DNA of 64,000 nucleotides, taken from the NCBI RefSeq assembly GCF_036417845.1, contig NC_089980.1:66028501-66092500 (forward strand). Reading direction: 5' to 3'. This document shows positions 24,901 through 37,537 of this stretch, piece after piece. The notes beneath the pieces are model-generated. The model ran no database searches and was not told the DNA's origin. It saw only the letters and a program-made list of their open reading frames with translations. The stretch is from Apteryx mantelli. Lineage: Eukaryota; Chordata; Aves; Apterygiformes; Apterygidae. Within the stretch, counting starts at the first letter, position 1. The number at the start of each line of letters is the position of its first letter. The position numbers and the translations under genes were made by a program.

Positions 24901-27900
24901 ACATATTGTGCACTGCAGTATTAAATATAAATGAACACCAATATCTGCCTTGCAATAGAACAGGGGCTTTAAATCTTTTCAAGTCCTGCATGGTGAATTT
25001 ATGTTGCCTGACAACAGATTTGCCTTGTTGGTCACCTTTCCAACACTGTCTCACAGTCTGTGGACCATGACTGACCTGTCATAATTCTGTCCTCTCTCTC
25101 TCCCTCCTGCCAGCAACACCGTATATCTTAGTTGTGTTGTAATCACCAAGACCTATCTCACAGAAACCAAAGCAGCAATTTGGCCTGGCTGCAATTATGC
25201 TAATCAGTCTATACTTAGGCTAATGTGAAGTTGTTTCTTTTCTTTACTTATGCAATTCCAACCCTTTTAAAAAGAAAATTAGTCAAAACACCAGCTTTTT
25301 AAAAATACAACTGACACAGTATAAGATACGTCTAATCATGGCACAGTATAAGATACATCTTTGGCAGAAGGGAAGCAATTCAGCCACTGGTACTGCACTA
25401 CAATTTCCCAGTAACCTGTACCTGGAGATATGCTTTATTCAAGCTGGCTAACAAACAGCATGCTGGTCTCAAGTTTTTTTTTTTTTTACTAATGAACAGC
25501 AATAATGGTTTACCAGGCACCAGCCTAAGCGGACACTAGGACTGTATTCTAATTTTGATACAATAGGCAATCACACCCTTCCTTCCCCTAGCTGCAGTTG
25601 TATTTTTCCACCTTCCTACAATGTTTTAGGCTTGGTGAGTGGGAAGCATCAAGAATCAACACTAATTCACTCTAATAAGAATATAGCCAAAGTAGAGGAA
25701 CTTAAGAGTCTACTTCAGGACTCAGCTCACCTAAGAAAAAGCCTCTGTCCATATTAGAGCTTAAAAATTAGACATGACTGCAAACACTAGACTAGATGAT
25801 AACTTCTTCATGTGCGGTGAACAGGGTTATGACAGTTCCCTCTTAAGTTTTTATGGAGAGCCTGATTGATTGATAATTGCTGACTGCTAAATCATTCAAT
25901 TAGTTTATTACCTTGGGGCATATAGATCCTTTTCAAAACCTTGCACCCTGCAATGGGCTTTCAATGCCAACTCTGAAATGTTCCATAGACACCAATCCCA
26001 AGGCAGAAATACAAAAGCTCAAGATGTTTTTTCTCCACACAGGCAACCACCTTTTCAACATTTTACAGCTTCATCCGTAACTTGCTGCTTCTCCTGCACA
26101 TTTTTTGTGGTTGATGATGATGATGATTGATGATGATGTTTTTACAGCAGGGAAGCATAACCACCTTTTTTCCTGGCTGTGTTGCAAACAGCCCTTCTCC
26201 ATGGGATAGCAGCAAACCAGGAATATTAAAATGAGGATACTCATTTTACTCAATTCACCAATCCCATCCCATTAGCCAAAGGCAAATGTCATTCAACACC
26301 ACTTTGGAAAGGCATCTAGGACAGGAAAACAGCTCTCTCCAGGCTGTGTCAGTTCGGCACAAAGCAACAAGCTCAATAGTCTTCTCAAATGTTGCAAGAG
26401 GTCTTTATCGGGCCTTTCCCAAGACAGAGGTTGGGGATGTTTGAGAAGAGCTCTAAAATATTTGCCTTTCTGAAACTGAAAACTACTTAGTATTTCACTA
26501 ATTCTTTTTAGGTGAAAGACAAGGAATCCCCAGGCAAACACCAGCCTCCAATAATGTAGCAGGCAAATATCACTCTGTCTTATTTGGAAATTTTCTGTTC
26601 TACGAAACGGATTTTAATTTTACATGCCAAAAGCAGGGGTGGCTCCTTGAACACCTGTTTCGAGTATGTGGTCTAGGAAAGCAATATGACACGTTAGGTC
26701 AAGCCATCTGCTGCACGTACCCATAACAAAATTGGTTTTAAATAATTTCTGCCTGGCAAGTGCATAAGCAAGAGCTGGCACAGTGGGCAGGATGGTACAG
26801 CAAGCAGACTAAAGCACTGTGAAAAATGGAGCTAGGATGGGATTTCGCAGAGTAATTAAAGTGGCCCGTGAGCCACCAGACTATTCCGGGCCTCCCATTC
26901 AGTGGCAAGAGGCATATCTTCCCTTCATTCAGCTCAACTGGCGTATCTCCTGCCATCTTGGGAACCATGTTGGTCTCTTCCTTGTCCACCTCTGCCTGCT
27001 CTAAAAAGCCTGATAAATCAGCCAGGATGAGGTTGCGCCAGGAGAATTGAGCACATGGTCCGTCACAGGTATTATTGCCCTTAAAATGAGAGGGTAGGCG
27101 CCCAGCTCAGCTGCTCTGTCCAAAGGCGTGATCGCAGAATCCAGAGAGGCAACAAGGACTCTGTAAGGAGGGGTCTAGGGCGAAAACGCAAATGGACAGG
27201 AGATCCCAACACCTGGCTCCTGAGCTCATGGCTCAACCAAGGCTAATTGACTGGTGTTCTCCTATGTATCTGTCACTCCTCGGTCTTCTCCATCTTTCCT
27301 ACCTGTGGACTGCCCTGCCTGAGAATCCCCTCATTTTTGGATGGGATTTCTCTTTCCATCCAGAAGATGGCATAATTTGCTTAGTGTCCAGGGTCAGCTG
27401 CTCTGAATATGCTTGTCCCTTTTGCCCTCTGATCAGAGGGCATGGGATCTTATCACACACTGAAGATACCAAATGAGGAAGCCCTCCTCCCACTCTATTC
27501 CAAAATGCAAGGACTGGCTTGGCCCTGCTTGGAGGAAAGGGAAATCGACAGGGAAAAATGGTGGTTACTCAGTGCATTCAGCACTCTGGACTGCCAGGCC
27601 TGAGAGGGGCTTCTGATGGTTCATATTGCTCAGGTAAATAGAGGCCAAACCACTACCGCCTTTGGACTTCCCATCCACATAGAAATGCCAGGCTCTACAT
27701 CAGTGAGAGTGCTTTTACAGTGTCAGGACATACATATACTTAGGAAATATAACTGGCCAGGATGAATTGTTATGACACTTCCCAGAAGCAGAACTATTTA
27801 AGGAGGAAATTAGACTGTTTAGTATGGAAGTCAACCATCAATTTCCTGATATTCCTATAAAATGAAGCCAACCCAAAACCCAACAAAAATACACAAGCCA

Positions 27901-28843
27901 GGGACCTTGTTGGGATGGGCTTGCAAGTCAAAACAAGACAAACATATTTTTGTTAGGAAACACCACCAGCTGTCTTTTTATCTTCCCTCTCCGTCTTAAG
28001 TCAGTTAAGCTGTTCTGACTATCTGGTCATCAGTTTTTTCCGAAAACACCTCAGCATATAGATTTAGAGATCCTGGGTACCGATTTGAAAAGGCAGTGAA
28101 ACATCAATGATGAACTAAAAGGGAAACAGAGCTGCTGAATCATGTTGCTATAAACAATAGTAGTTAGCTAGCTGTTAACTTACAAAAGGTCAAAACGCAG
28201 AGCAAGCCAGTGATTGCTTTTGGTGCATGTATTTATGGGCATAGAGACAGAAGGGTTAATATAAGCTCTGCCTCAGCAAAAAAAAAAAAAAAAAAAGGGA
28301 ATAAATGGTGGTTCATATATTGTTCACCAAATAAATACATCAGTGCACTTCCCACCTAGAGGGAAAAAAAAAAACAACCACCATATTTCACACCATCAAT
28401 CAGCTTTAAAATTCAAAAGCTACTAAGGAAAAGAGATCCCCTTTAGGAATCAGAGCTTACCTCATTGCAACATTGCTGCCATCGATCACGATGGATCTCA
28501 AGTGACCAGAGGAATCACTTCCATCTTCACCAAGCCACAGTGGCATGTCTGGAACGCTACCTGATCCACGGGCGACCAGTTTTAGTGGGGCAGGCTGAAC
28601 CTGGATCTCCAGAGCTTGAGGTTTTCTCCCCATCCGAATCAGCTCTTTCAGCACATCATCCTCCAGAGCCTCTTGGCCCAGGCTCTCTAGCACTTTGCAG
28701 ATGTCCTGCTTACCATAGCCCAGCTTGCAAAAAAAATCCAGCTTGCTCTGGTGCACTTCCACTCCTGTTGTAGGAACTCTTCTGGAGCGTGGTGGTACTG
28801 CCTTGCTAGAAAGTGAGCTAGCCAGTGCCATCTTAGGAGGCAT
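17936..28843 (-). CDS. ZC3H12D: ZC3H12D (Regnase-4/MCPIP4), complete coding region in five exons
   Basis: Joining 28843-28461, 23066-22927, 21845-21611, 19818-19712 and 18939-17936 gives 1869 bases, 622 residues, with every junction GT-AG and in phase. Order: UBA-like helical region (about 34-70), PIN/NYN RNase domain (about 115-255) with acidic catalytic residues D121, D205, D206, D224 and D228, and a CCCH zinc finger C286-X5-C292-X5-C298-X3-H302. The spacing D121-D205 (84) and D206-D224 equals that of Regnase-1. A His/Gln/Pro-rich low-complexity middle follows, then a conserved C-terminal helical segment (about 580-622). The family cleaves stem-loop mRNAs such as cytokine transcripts in the cytoplasm and restrains immune activation. 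The assignment to paralogue D rests on synteny with PPIL4. Human ZC3H12D is shorter, about 527 residues from memory. Confidence 0.93.
18940..19711 (-). other. ZC3H12D intron 4
   Basis: 772 bases. Nothing recognised apart from a short A/AG-rich stretch near 19340. Confidence 0.9.
19712..19818 (-). CDS. ZC3H12D: ZC3H12D coding exon 4
   Basis: Residues 253-288, the linker [13 protein letters not shown] to the zinc finger, ending with C286-P-Y just inside the CCCH motif. Acceptor TTTTTCAG, donor GTAGGT from 19711. Confidence 0.93.
19819..21610 (-). other. ZC3H12D intron 3
   Basis: 1.8 kb. Contains a four-run G tract at 20543-20562; otherwise no repeat or ORF I can name. Confidence 0.9.
20543..20562 (+). 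repeat. Four-run G tract (potential G-quadruplex)
   Basis: A G3-4 tract repeated four times with single A spacers on the plus strand, which is the template strand of ZC3H12D, inside intron 3. Confidence 0.8.
21611..21845 (-). CDS. ZC3H12D: ZC3H12D coding exon 3
   Basis: Residues 175-252. Carries the catalytic CYDDRYIV (D205, D206) and SNDHYRDL (D224, D228) motifs of the PIN domain. The acceptor has a C-rich tract and AG at 21847-21846; the donor is GTAAGA from 21610. Confidence 0.95.
21846..22926 (-). other. ZC3H12D intron 2
   Basis: 1.08 kb, no recognisable element. Confidence 0.9.
22927..23066 (-). CDS. ZC3H12D: ZC3H12D coding exon 2
   Basis: Residues 128-174, phase 2 in and phase 1 out. 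Completes the [10 protein letters not shown] motif that joins the first catalytic Asp to the rest of the PIN fold and continues through VDWFRRRGH. Acceptor AG at 23068-23067, donor GTAGAT starting at 22926 (less usual +4 to +6 bases). Confidence 0.92.
24530..24563. repeat. Perfect 15-bp inverted repeat with 4-base loop
   Basis: Arms 24530-24544 and 24549-24563 are exact reverse complements, separated by AGAC. The arms hold AGGTG/CACCT E-box-like ends at the loop side. It would fold into a hairpin in the ZC3H12D pre-mRNA. Confidence 0.95.
26112..26138 (+). repeat. (GAT)n microsatellite
   Basis: Five then four GAT-type units interrupted by an extra T, inside ZC3H12D intron 1. Confidence 0.9.
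28278..28296 (+). repeat. A19 run
   Basis: Nineteen A about 165 bases inside the intron from coding exon 1; on the transcribed strand this is a U run. No SINE or LINE body is seen next to it. Confidence 0.9.
28461..28843 (-). CDS. ZC3H12D: ZC3H12D coding exon 1
   Basis: Encodes residues 1-127 plus two bases of S128: basic N-terminus, UBA-like region and the first PIN strand ending in the DGSNVAM motif. Donor GTAAGC at 28460-28455. TAA at 28846-28844 directly precedes the ATG in frame, so translation cannot start earlier in this exon. The first ATG has T at -3 and C at +4 (weak); the ATG of residue 5 at 28831 has A at -3 and G at +4 and may be the main start. A pyrimidine-rich acceptor candidate (AG at 28902-28901) suggests this exon begins at 28900 with an upstream non-coding exon. 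Confidence 0.93.
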
Positions 28844-28900
28844 TTACGTGCCTTTCAACGCAGTGTTCCTGTCTTCACAGCCTCATTCAACATGCATCAG

Positions 28901-31900
28901 CTTTAGGTGGAGGAAAGATCAGAAATAACAAAATGCAAGTGTTAAGAAGAATGTACAATCATCATCTCAGTTATTTGTCCAGTGTAAAACAAAGGAACAA
29001 CCAGAGTAGCTGTCTTCCCTCAACATTGAAGCATTTTTCTGGTCCACTCTTATAAATAAGAGCACTGAAGTGGTACATGCAAAGCTTGTCATACACCAGG
29101 CATTATGTCAGACAGGTGTCATCCTACTTTATGAGCTATGCAAGTTTCTCTGTACATATACACGTTGTATGCGTAAGTTTGTTCTTCAAACTTATCTCAC
29201 AGGAAATAATGATATAAAAGACTGTGTAACCGGGGATTTTTCAATTTGCTCAGTGCGGTTAATGAATGATATAGATAAAAGTCTGTCAAATGTTGTTGGA
29301 TGAGCTCAGATGCCATAGCAACTTAAAAAAACCAGCAAATTTCATCAAGTGATTTAAGTAACTGTGTTATTTGCAAAGTAGCTTGGAACTCTGAAAGTTT
29401 TTTTTTTTTTTTTTTTAATACTACATTTCCTAGTATATGCCTATAAGTTTATACACAGTCATACTTACGAAATTCAGTCAGTCATCTGTTCCGATGATGC
29501 CTGACTTACTATTTTCCTGTTATTTTCTATTTCAGTGAGGGTTTTTATATACAGAGAAGCAGCTTGTTTTCTGAAAGCTTTTGGGTAGTGGCTGGAAGCA
29601 CACAATTGTGGTTTCAATTTCACTTAGATTCATTGTCAAGAGAAATTGGTAATTCTGAAATGAGTGTGCCAAAGTAGCAGCAAGTATTACTCAAGCTTCT
29701 CCAGAACTTCACTATATGTGTTTCTGGTCTGCCCAGTAAATGAACATGATGGGCAGCCCAGGCAGGCATACCCAGAATTGCTTCAATCTAACAAGTGTGA
29801 CAACAGAAGGACATATGCAGTGACTGCTCATCCATCAAGCAAAATATTTTCAGACATGGTTGGCATGCTTGCACTGAAGCTTCTCTCAAATCTTCTCTGC
29901 AATTATTAGAGCTACCTGGATTAAAGCTAGGGCTGGTACATCTACCCATGTGTAAAAAACTAGTGTGGCCCACTTCCCTTCACTGCAGCTCCATCCACAG
30001 TGGAGAACTGTGGGACTAGTTTAGACAGCTCACCAGCAAAGTCCAAGCTGGTCAGGGAAGAAGGTGCAGCAAGCTCTGAAGAGCTCTGTGAGCCAGCCAG
30101 CCCTGACTCCTGAGGCTCCCTTGTCTACAGCATTGGAGAACCTTGAAAAATCCCCCTCCCAGGGCCACCCCTGCCAACAAAGGGTCTCTGGGGCCACTGC
30201 AGTCCATCTGCAGTTCCCTCTGTTATGGTTTAGATAGTGTGTGATGGTACAAGCCAACGTTAATAGGCCTAATAATAACCAGTATATGAAACAGAATTAA
30301 CTGACAAAACAATTATGTTCATTACAAGCCCAAAGCCACAACCATACTCCATTCACATACTCCCCCTACCAGCCAGCCCTGCACACAACTTTCTTATCCC
30401 CTCCCTCTCCAGCTCTCATCTGCCACTTCTTCCTTCTCTCCCACCCACTCTGACCCCTGCTCTTCCCAGCACTGGGCCACCCCAGGAGCTCAGAAGTTGC
30501 AATGGCCTTGAGGAAGACATGGGTGGACTAGAAATAAGAAGATGGGAGAACATGAATGCAGCTCCTCCCCACAGCATTAAGAGCCCCCCTCGAGGGAACA
30601 GGGTGGGGCAGAGGAAATCTAGGTTGGGTTCGGTTAATTAGTATTTGTTTAACCAATAACAGGAAAACCCGATTATTAGTTAATAACCCTACCTACGACT
30701 TCGACTTTTACTTTTCTATATAAGCTTGTAACTTCAAGGTATTTTCTGTGGAAGAAATTTGGAACTCAATTAAAAATGATGAATAGCATCAATAAAATAA
30801 AGATACCTTGATTATGCTATATACAAAAGAAAAAAGCAGTTACTATGTGTATTTTTCCATCTAAACAATAGCCAGTTGACCTGACTGTTTTCCCCACACG
30901 CTGTGTGATCCATAAGTTGGTTTTTTTACATCTAATCCTTATTTTTAATTCATGGACTGAACATGAAAATGAGCTTTCCTGCTTTTCCAGTAGTAAACTG
31001 ATTTCTTAGCTCTGAAATAACTAGTCACTGAACTGAAATATATTAATATTTTTGTACCTGAAAAAAAGCTCAAACTATAACAGCTGGGCTAGTGATGTAG
31101 CAAACCCTACTTTCAGGGGTTAAGTCAGTAGCTCCAAACACTTCAGTCAACATGTACTACTAGAACTTTTTTTGTCTAGATTATTTAATAAATTATTGTA
31201 AATGAAAAACTGAAATGATTATCTGTCCTCAGGTCTAAAAGAAAATACTGAATGAATAATTTAAAAAGTCATCACTATTATTTTTTAAGCCTTTATTTCT
31301 ACTCATTCTGTGCCTGACCTTACATATCAGAGCAATTTCCCATGTTAGTATGATGTTGTGTTGTGTATAAGTTTGTCCTGGATTTAAAAGGAAAGTAGGT
31401 GCAATTTAATTCTTGAGAATTTTACCAGATTTCTAAACGTAGGGGGTATAAAAGCCACATTTGCCTCTCACTGTGCACCGAACAGCCCCTTTCTGAAGAA
31501 CTCTTAACCACATGTGAATGTTTGCTGAATGGAGGTGGCTCACCAGAATGGGTTTTCTAACCCAGGGCTAGCCCTGCTCCAGGAAGCCTCGAATGTGCAG
31601 TCTGTGCGTGCATCCTTTCCCCCGAGGGGCAGAGACACCATTTTGCGAGGCTTGGCACCCTCTGTGCAAGCAATGGACCCCTTCAGCTTGGCAAGCTGGG
31701 GCAGCTCATGGAAAACACTGAGCTCTGCCCTGCGACCTGGGGTTTGCACCATGCAGTATCAGCCTTCATCAGCAGTGTGCTAGCTCTGTGAAGTTAACTG
31801 CTGGATTTCTGCTACAGCTTGGCCAAGTATTAAAAATGAGCAATACTGTGACTGCAGGGTTTTCACCACAGAAAGAGCAAGTTTGAAAGCCTGAGATAAA

Positions 31901-34900
31901 AGCCTTGGTTACAGCTAACACTAAGGTCCCCCTTATAAAGGCAGAATTAAATGATAATAAAGTTATTAACTTACACTTTAGTAAACAATCAATAAAGTGA
32001 GCAAGTCCAACAGGTCATTGGTTGCTTATAACAAGCACAAAAACATATGACAAGAGGAGAAACTGTGTCACAGAGTTCAGTAGAAATTGTAAAATCCCAT
32101 TTAAAAACCTTATTCTTCATTTTCAAACTACCTGTATTTCTTCTCCTGCTTCTGCTTCTGCTCCCCCTCCACCAGATAACTCTACTGGGAAGCTGCTCTT
32201 GTTTTTCCTCCTCTAATAATCAAAGTCTTCTCATTTCCAGACTACATTTATCCACAGGTAATCATGTGTTCCTATGTTCTAGCTTAAAAAACAGTACTCT
32301 TTCTACAGTGTTCTTCTTCTCACTTCTCACATACACAAACACAGCTAGAAGGAACATCTAGCTGCGACATGTTTACAAAAATACATAGTGACATGTTTAC
32401 AAAAATACAATCTCAATCCTAACATTTTAGGTATAAAAAACATTGACCAAGAAGTTATGAGACTTGTCAAGATCTTCTGTCTTTTCCATCTGTGGACAAA
32501 TTTGGAAGATCAGAAAACAGTGATTTGAAAATTTTGTAAAAGCTTTCCAAACAACTATTGGTTATATTCTAAATCTTCTGCTTAAACTACTTTAGAAAAT
32601 GGGTTTTGCCGAGTCTTTCCACCAGCTACATACTCCATTTGCAGCAGTAGGAGCAGGAGCAGATCCCTTCAGGGCACCTGTTTGAGCAACACCTCCAACT
32701 GCCTCAGGCCACAGAACCATACATAAGGATCAGCTCGATTGAGGGGGAACAGGAATTTCTCGAAGCTCACACAGAGGCCCTCTCTGGCCGAGAGGGGACC
32801 AGCCAGGGAGGTGGCTCCTGCCCCACTTCTGAAACTGTGGGGCAGGACCTGGTGCTGGTCAAGGTAGAGCAGGTTTGAGTCTTTTCCGAATCAGATGTGC
32901 ACGTGGAGTAAGGCCAGGAGCACAGGGACAGCTCCATGCCATGGCAGTATTCCCCTTCACACCTTAGATCTGTGCTGCCTCTTCCTCCTCTGTCCCCCAG
33001 AACCAGGTCCCAAATCAGCTGAGTCTACAAGCTCATTTGAGCTTTTCCATGAGCTTTTTCTCTGAAAGAAGTTGGGTTACTGCACTTTCAGATAAATAGG
33101 AATTTTTACATTTACAAATTACAGAGATGCACATAATGTCTTTATAACAGACTAGTGATTTATCATCCTGATGGCTGAAAACTGAACTGCCTTTTCCTTC
33201 CCCACCTTCCCTGCTGCATTTGCTGAAATAATAGAAGCAAACGCCACAGAGGGCTGTACTCACAGGCGGTCCCACTTGCTCTGCATGTTACCTGACAGCT
33301 GCTATTTCAGAGTCCCAGCAATATCGTCCCACCACCAGTGTGCCAAAAGCTGGATTCAGAGTAGTACTGAGCTCACAAGGAAGTCAGCCTGTATTTAGAG
33401 ACTTTATGACAAGGCTGATGTCAACTGAAAGCAAACAAGTACAGTGAGCAGGTTAGAACTCATTCTGCAGGAAGGTTTTACTTCCTCATTTGGCTGGCTG
33501 AGCTTTCATTTAACTGTACAGGTTGATAAACTTTCACTTCATTTTTCAAAAGAAAAAAAAAAAAAGAAGAGGTTCCCAACTCTATTCTGAGTCACAGGCA
33601 AAGGCTAGTCAAATCCCTTCCGGCAGAAATCCACAGTGCTGGGCAGTCAGAAAATGCCATCTGTATTCTGGGACAGGTGAAAGGTTTCCAGCAAGGATGT
33701 TTTACCAAATTATTTCAACTCCCCCCCGTGTCTTGTAAATTCTCGGCCCTCAGAAGAATAAATAAAATAAATAAATCAACATTTTGGTGAGCACCCAGTA
33801 TTGCACAACCTCATTCAAACACATCCACATCTGGGAGGACCTGGTCTGCAAGATCACAGTAAAATATCTAACAAAAAATAACCTAACTTATTGGTGCCTC
33901 AATTAAAAGAGCAGACTTCAGAGAGACGCGGCCTGTCCACGGCAAAGACTGACAAGTGTTTCCCAATAGAAACCTGAGGTTTTCTTCTGCTTGTTTATTA
34001 CCTTGCTGCAAACAAACAAATGCCCCAAATCCACTGGAGGTAGAAGGGAGGGTTCAAGAATCGAGGTGGAGTTAACCTCTGGGACACTTAAGATGCTGCA
34101 GACAGCTCGGCTTGGAGCACTGCCCTTTGCACACTGCTTCAGAGGGTGGGGGTACAGCACTGCAGAAGGAAAGCACCTCTGTCGCTATCCCAAGGACTTT
34201 TATCAGAGCAGGCCTGCTCTTTTCCAGCCAAAACCTCCTCCCTGCTTGCTTATTTTGGGAGAAGAATCAGGAAACAACAAAAAAAGAAAATCTGAAAAAA
34301 CCTTTGTCACGTCATGCTGTTTCATCCATAGAAGGAGGTGGTTCCTCATAAGCAACCTCACCCTCGCTTCCCTACTTGTTACCATATGTCCAATCAGTCA
34401 CAGAATAAAAGGGCAGCACAGACAACCTGATCTATCCTGCATACTGCTGCTTCTACAAGCAGCACAAAACTTGTTCTGATCCAGGATTGGGCAGGTACAA
34501 AAATGGGAAAATGTTCCTAAGGCCAAAGCTAAACAAACTTGCTAGTTTTCTACTACCCAGAACAGCTATAACAGCAGAATATCCACTGCCTTTGACTCCG
34601 TTGCCCTACACAAAGAAGAAGGATTTTCTTTGCTCAGTTCTAAATTCACAGAATGCCAAATACCTCATCGCAAGACCACCACTAAGAAGTACTACTGTAA
34701 AAGAAAGAGAAAGCTGCTGAGTTATTTATAACCTGGGAAGGCAGAGCAAAGCATATGAAATTGCATAGTATCATTTTAAGTCCGACTTCTCCGAGAAACG
34801 TTCTCCTCTATTACAGAAATAAGAACAAACCAGAGCTTATTAAAAGAAATTATAAGAAAATCAAGTAAGAGAATTTCGCACTCATTTTTCATTTGTAATA

Positions 34901-37537
34901 AATGACTAAACTAAGCTATTGTAAAAAGCCATGAGTACAAGATTTCAACATTACTCAAACAGTAGCCAACCTGGAAGACCTTTACCCTCTTCCTGAAAAA
35001 TCTGTTAGGTGCCTTTTATTTAGGCATTCACTAGTAAGACACAGTAGACCATGCAAAATAAAGGATCGTATTTAATTTTTAAAAAGCAAAAATCTCTAAC
35101 CCTTTTGCTCACCAGCATAGATAAACATTGAGAGACCAGGGATGTGGTTTCATAGACACTTCCTTTCTTTGCTGTGTTTCCTTGCAGTGACAAGCACACT
35201 GAGTTCTTCCAGTGCGAAGATTTATTGCTTCTCGATTATATTGTTCTGTTCAATAGGGAAACAGATAAAGCTGGGAAGGGGAATACACCCACACTAATGG
35301 ATGTTCCTATGCTAAGCTTCAATTTGAGAATTTACTGTGTTGTGAAACAACTAGATTTTCATCAGAAAGAATTATTACCAACCTCAAAGCAAAATAGCCT
35401 TGTTTGTGGCTGCTCCTGCATGCTGCATGGGAGACAACCAAGCATGCTATTTATGTAGGTTCTCTGTGCAATACCGCTTGCCTGACTGTGCTAGACTTCA
35501 GTATGGAAAAACATTTGCTTCAAACTGGTAGCGTGGAACACCACAGGTGTTTTGATCCACACACCCCAGTGGGTTATTTGCTTTGCTAAAGGAAACATTC
35601 ATTTATTGCATCACCAACAGAGAAAAGCATTATTACTGTCTTCCTCATCTCAAAAAGTTCACCTGCTGGGAAAATCAAACAAATAAAGTAGCTGTAGTAT
35701 TGCAGTGAAAATTCTTTGGTCCCTAACTAGCAGAAGACAGCCAGGATAAAGCAAGCGCTTAATCAAATGCCGTTCCTTTGCCAGAAGTATTTTAAAGACT
35801 TCCATGAACTGACACTTCCCACTATAGAACCTGGGCAGGTATATCCCCTTACTGCTTGCAGCAGGGCTTGGGGCAGACCTTCATGCCAGACTCCCAAAAT
35901 TTAATCTCTTGGTTAGCCCTCACTAGAACAAGAAAACATTGCTATCCAGTAGAAGCTACCCTCCCAATTTTAAATGTGATTTTTACACATTAGGCAAAGC
36001 CAAGACATTTTCTGAAGGTGAAATTCTTTCCCTGCTGGAGAGAGTGGAAATTTTCACTTGTTGGGGGCAGGTATTCACCCCTAAAATTTACACCAACTTA
36101 ACAGTGTTCTTAGACTGCTGGATCATTTGCTGACAGACTATACTTTATTCAGTATCTTTCAAAGAGGTATTTTCACACGCTTAATGAAAAGACTGCCTTT
36201 CCTCCTTCCCCCAAAATACATAATAGTAGTGAGCACTACATCTGGTGACAGAACAGGGAAAAGCAAAAGAACAGAAAAATCATAAACTAGTGATGTCTTC
36301 TCTGTATTGTCAGAATATAGGTTAGTCTTCACCTCATAAAACTGCAAATGTAAAACTGAATGCAGCTAAAACATGTATTTTCCTCTACTGCATTACTGCT
36401 TCTGAAATTCTTAAGTCTTGCAGTGAATCAGGGAGCATTGGTCTGGAAGATGTAACAGCAGTTGTTAAGAGTCATCTGTTTGAACAGTACAGGCAGTGGC
36501 AAGTTCTTTTACTTCTTGGAAAATTACAATCCCATCTTAAGATCTGACATAGCAGAAACCCATCTTGTTTTTGCCTAATACCTATTTTTCCTCTGCATTT
36601 TATACAAAAAGATACTGCTATTACTCAGATGTTTTCCATCAAGTTTATATAGAAAGTACCTTTCACAGACAGAAAGTCCCAAACAAGTTTCAAGTTCAAA
36701 AGTTTACTACTGTTCAGCCTAAGATTTCAGAAAGCTCTTGGAACTGACTTTTGGCTTCAGTGATATATCATATGCTTGGAAGACCTAAGTCTTAAAAGGT
36801 TTACTGTTGCCTTTTAACACAGCTACCACATTTAACCAAAAGCATACCATCTTGGTCACTGAGAAATAGCATGTTCTACCAGTAACCAGACGAAAAGTTT
36901 TACACAAAAATGTTAACCAATAGTAAGTATTTACATAAACCTCACTGCAATTAACATTTTTCAAATCAGTTGTACTATCCCTGTGTATGTAATATGTGAT
37001 TAACAGAATAGAAGAGATATTTCCATGCTCTAAGAAGTTTACAAGCAAAAATTGTGATCCTGTTTTCAATAATATACCCATTTTAGATCCTGAATAATGA
37101 GTCATCAGCCTAGATGAGGAGAAGATGAACAAAAGTGAGGAGAAGAACAACAGACTTCTCAACTTCTTGAAAATTCTGAATATCACTTCTTAATGGTGTG
37201 ATTAAGAATGCTTGTCCAAATTACTAATGGCTCTTTTTTTGGACAAGTGGAAAAAAAACAGGTATGGATTTATCTACAGAGAGTAAAGATTCTTGGTAGC
37301 CCAGAACCAGGTGTGAAAGCACATGCTTGCATCAGTGCCTGGGACTATGCAGAGCTACTCTTGGCACATGCCTCAAATGAAGAGCAAGATAACAAGTCAC
37401 TGCTCCAAAATGGGATTTTGATCAAGAAAGTTTATGTGATCTGTCAGCTCCCTAACCCACGCAAACCATGACCTGAGTTTCTGCTCAGGCAGTTTCATAA
37501 ACATGCTAATTATCTTTGAATGAAGAAAAACAGGAAG
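28901..37537. other. Intergenic or upstream ZC3H12D sequence, no coding exon seen
   Basis: Should contain the ZC3H12D promoter and any 5' non-coding exon, but no CpG island stands out. There is a T19 run at 29398-29416, a promoter-like CCAAT/TATA pair at 30653-30724, GC-richer patches at about 30000-30620, 31530-31790 and 32640-33010, and a 19-base tandem duplication at 32366-32408. A 162-codon open frame at 33991-34479 shows no domain. Confidence 0.6.
30653..30724 (+). promoter_or_regulatory. CCAAT box and TATA box pair
   Basis: CCAAT at 30653-30657 and TATATAAG at 30717-30724, 60 bases apart, on the plus strand. The spacing suits a promoter or an LTR. No exon is recognised downstream. Confidence 0.25.

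Larger units (their letters stand above)
23067..28460 (-). other. ZC3H12D intron 1 (between coding exons 1 and 2)
   Basis: 5.4 kb. Contains a perfect 15-bp inverted repeat (24530-24563), a 19-base direct repeat pair (25315-25333, 25342-25360), a GAT microsatellite (26112-26138) and an A19 run (28278-28296). A GC-richer patch at about 26800-27640 has no exon I can support. Confidence 0.85.

Noticed and set aside
33991-34479. 162-codon plus-strand open frame
   Set aside because: No domain, composition or splice context I recognise; other frames in the same place are also open, which fits GC-richer chance ORFs.
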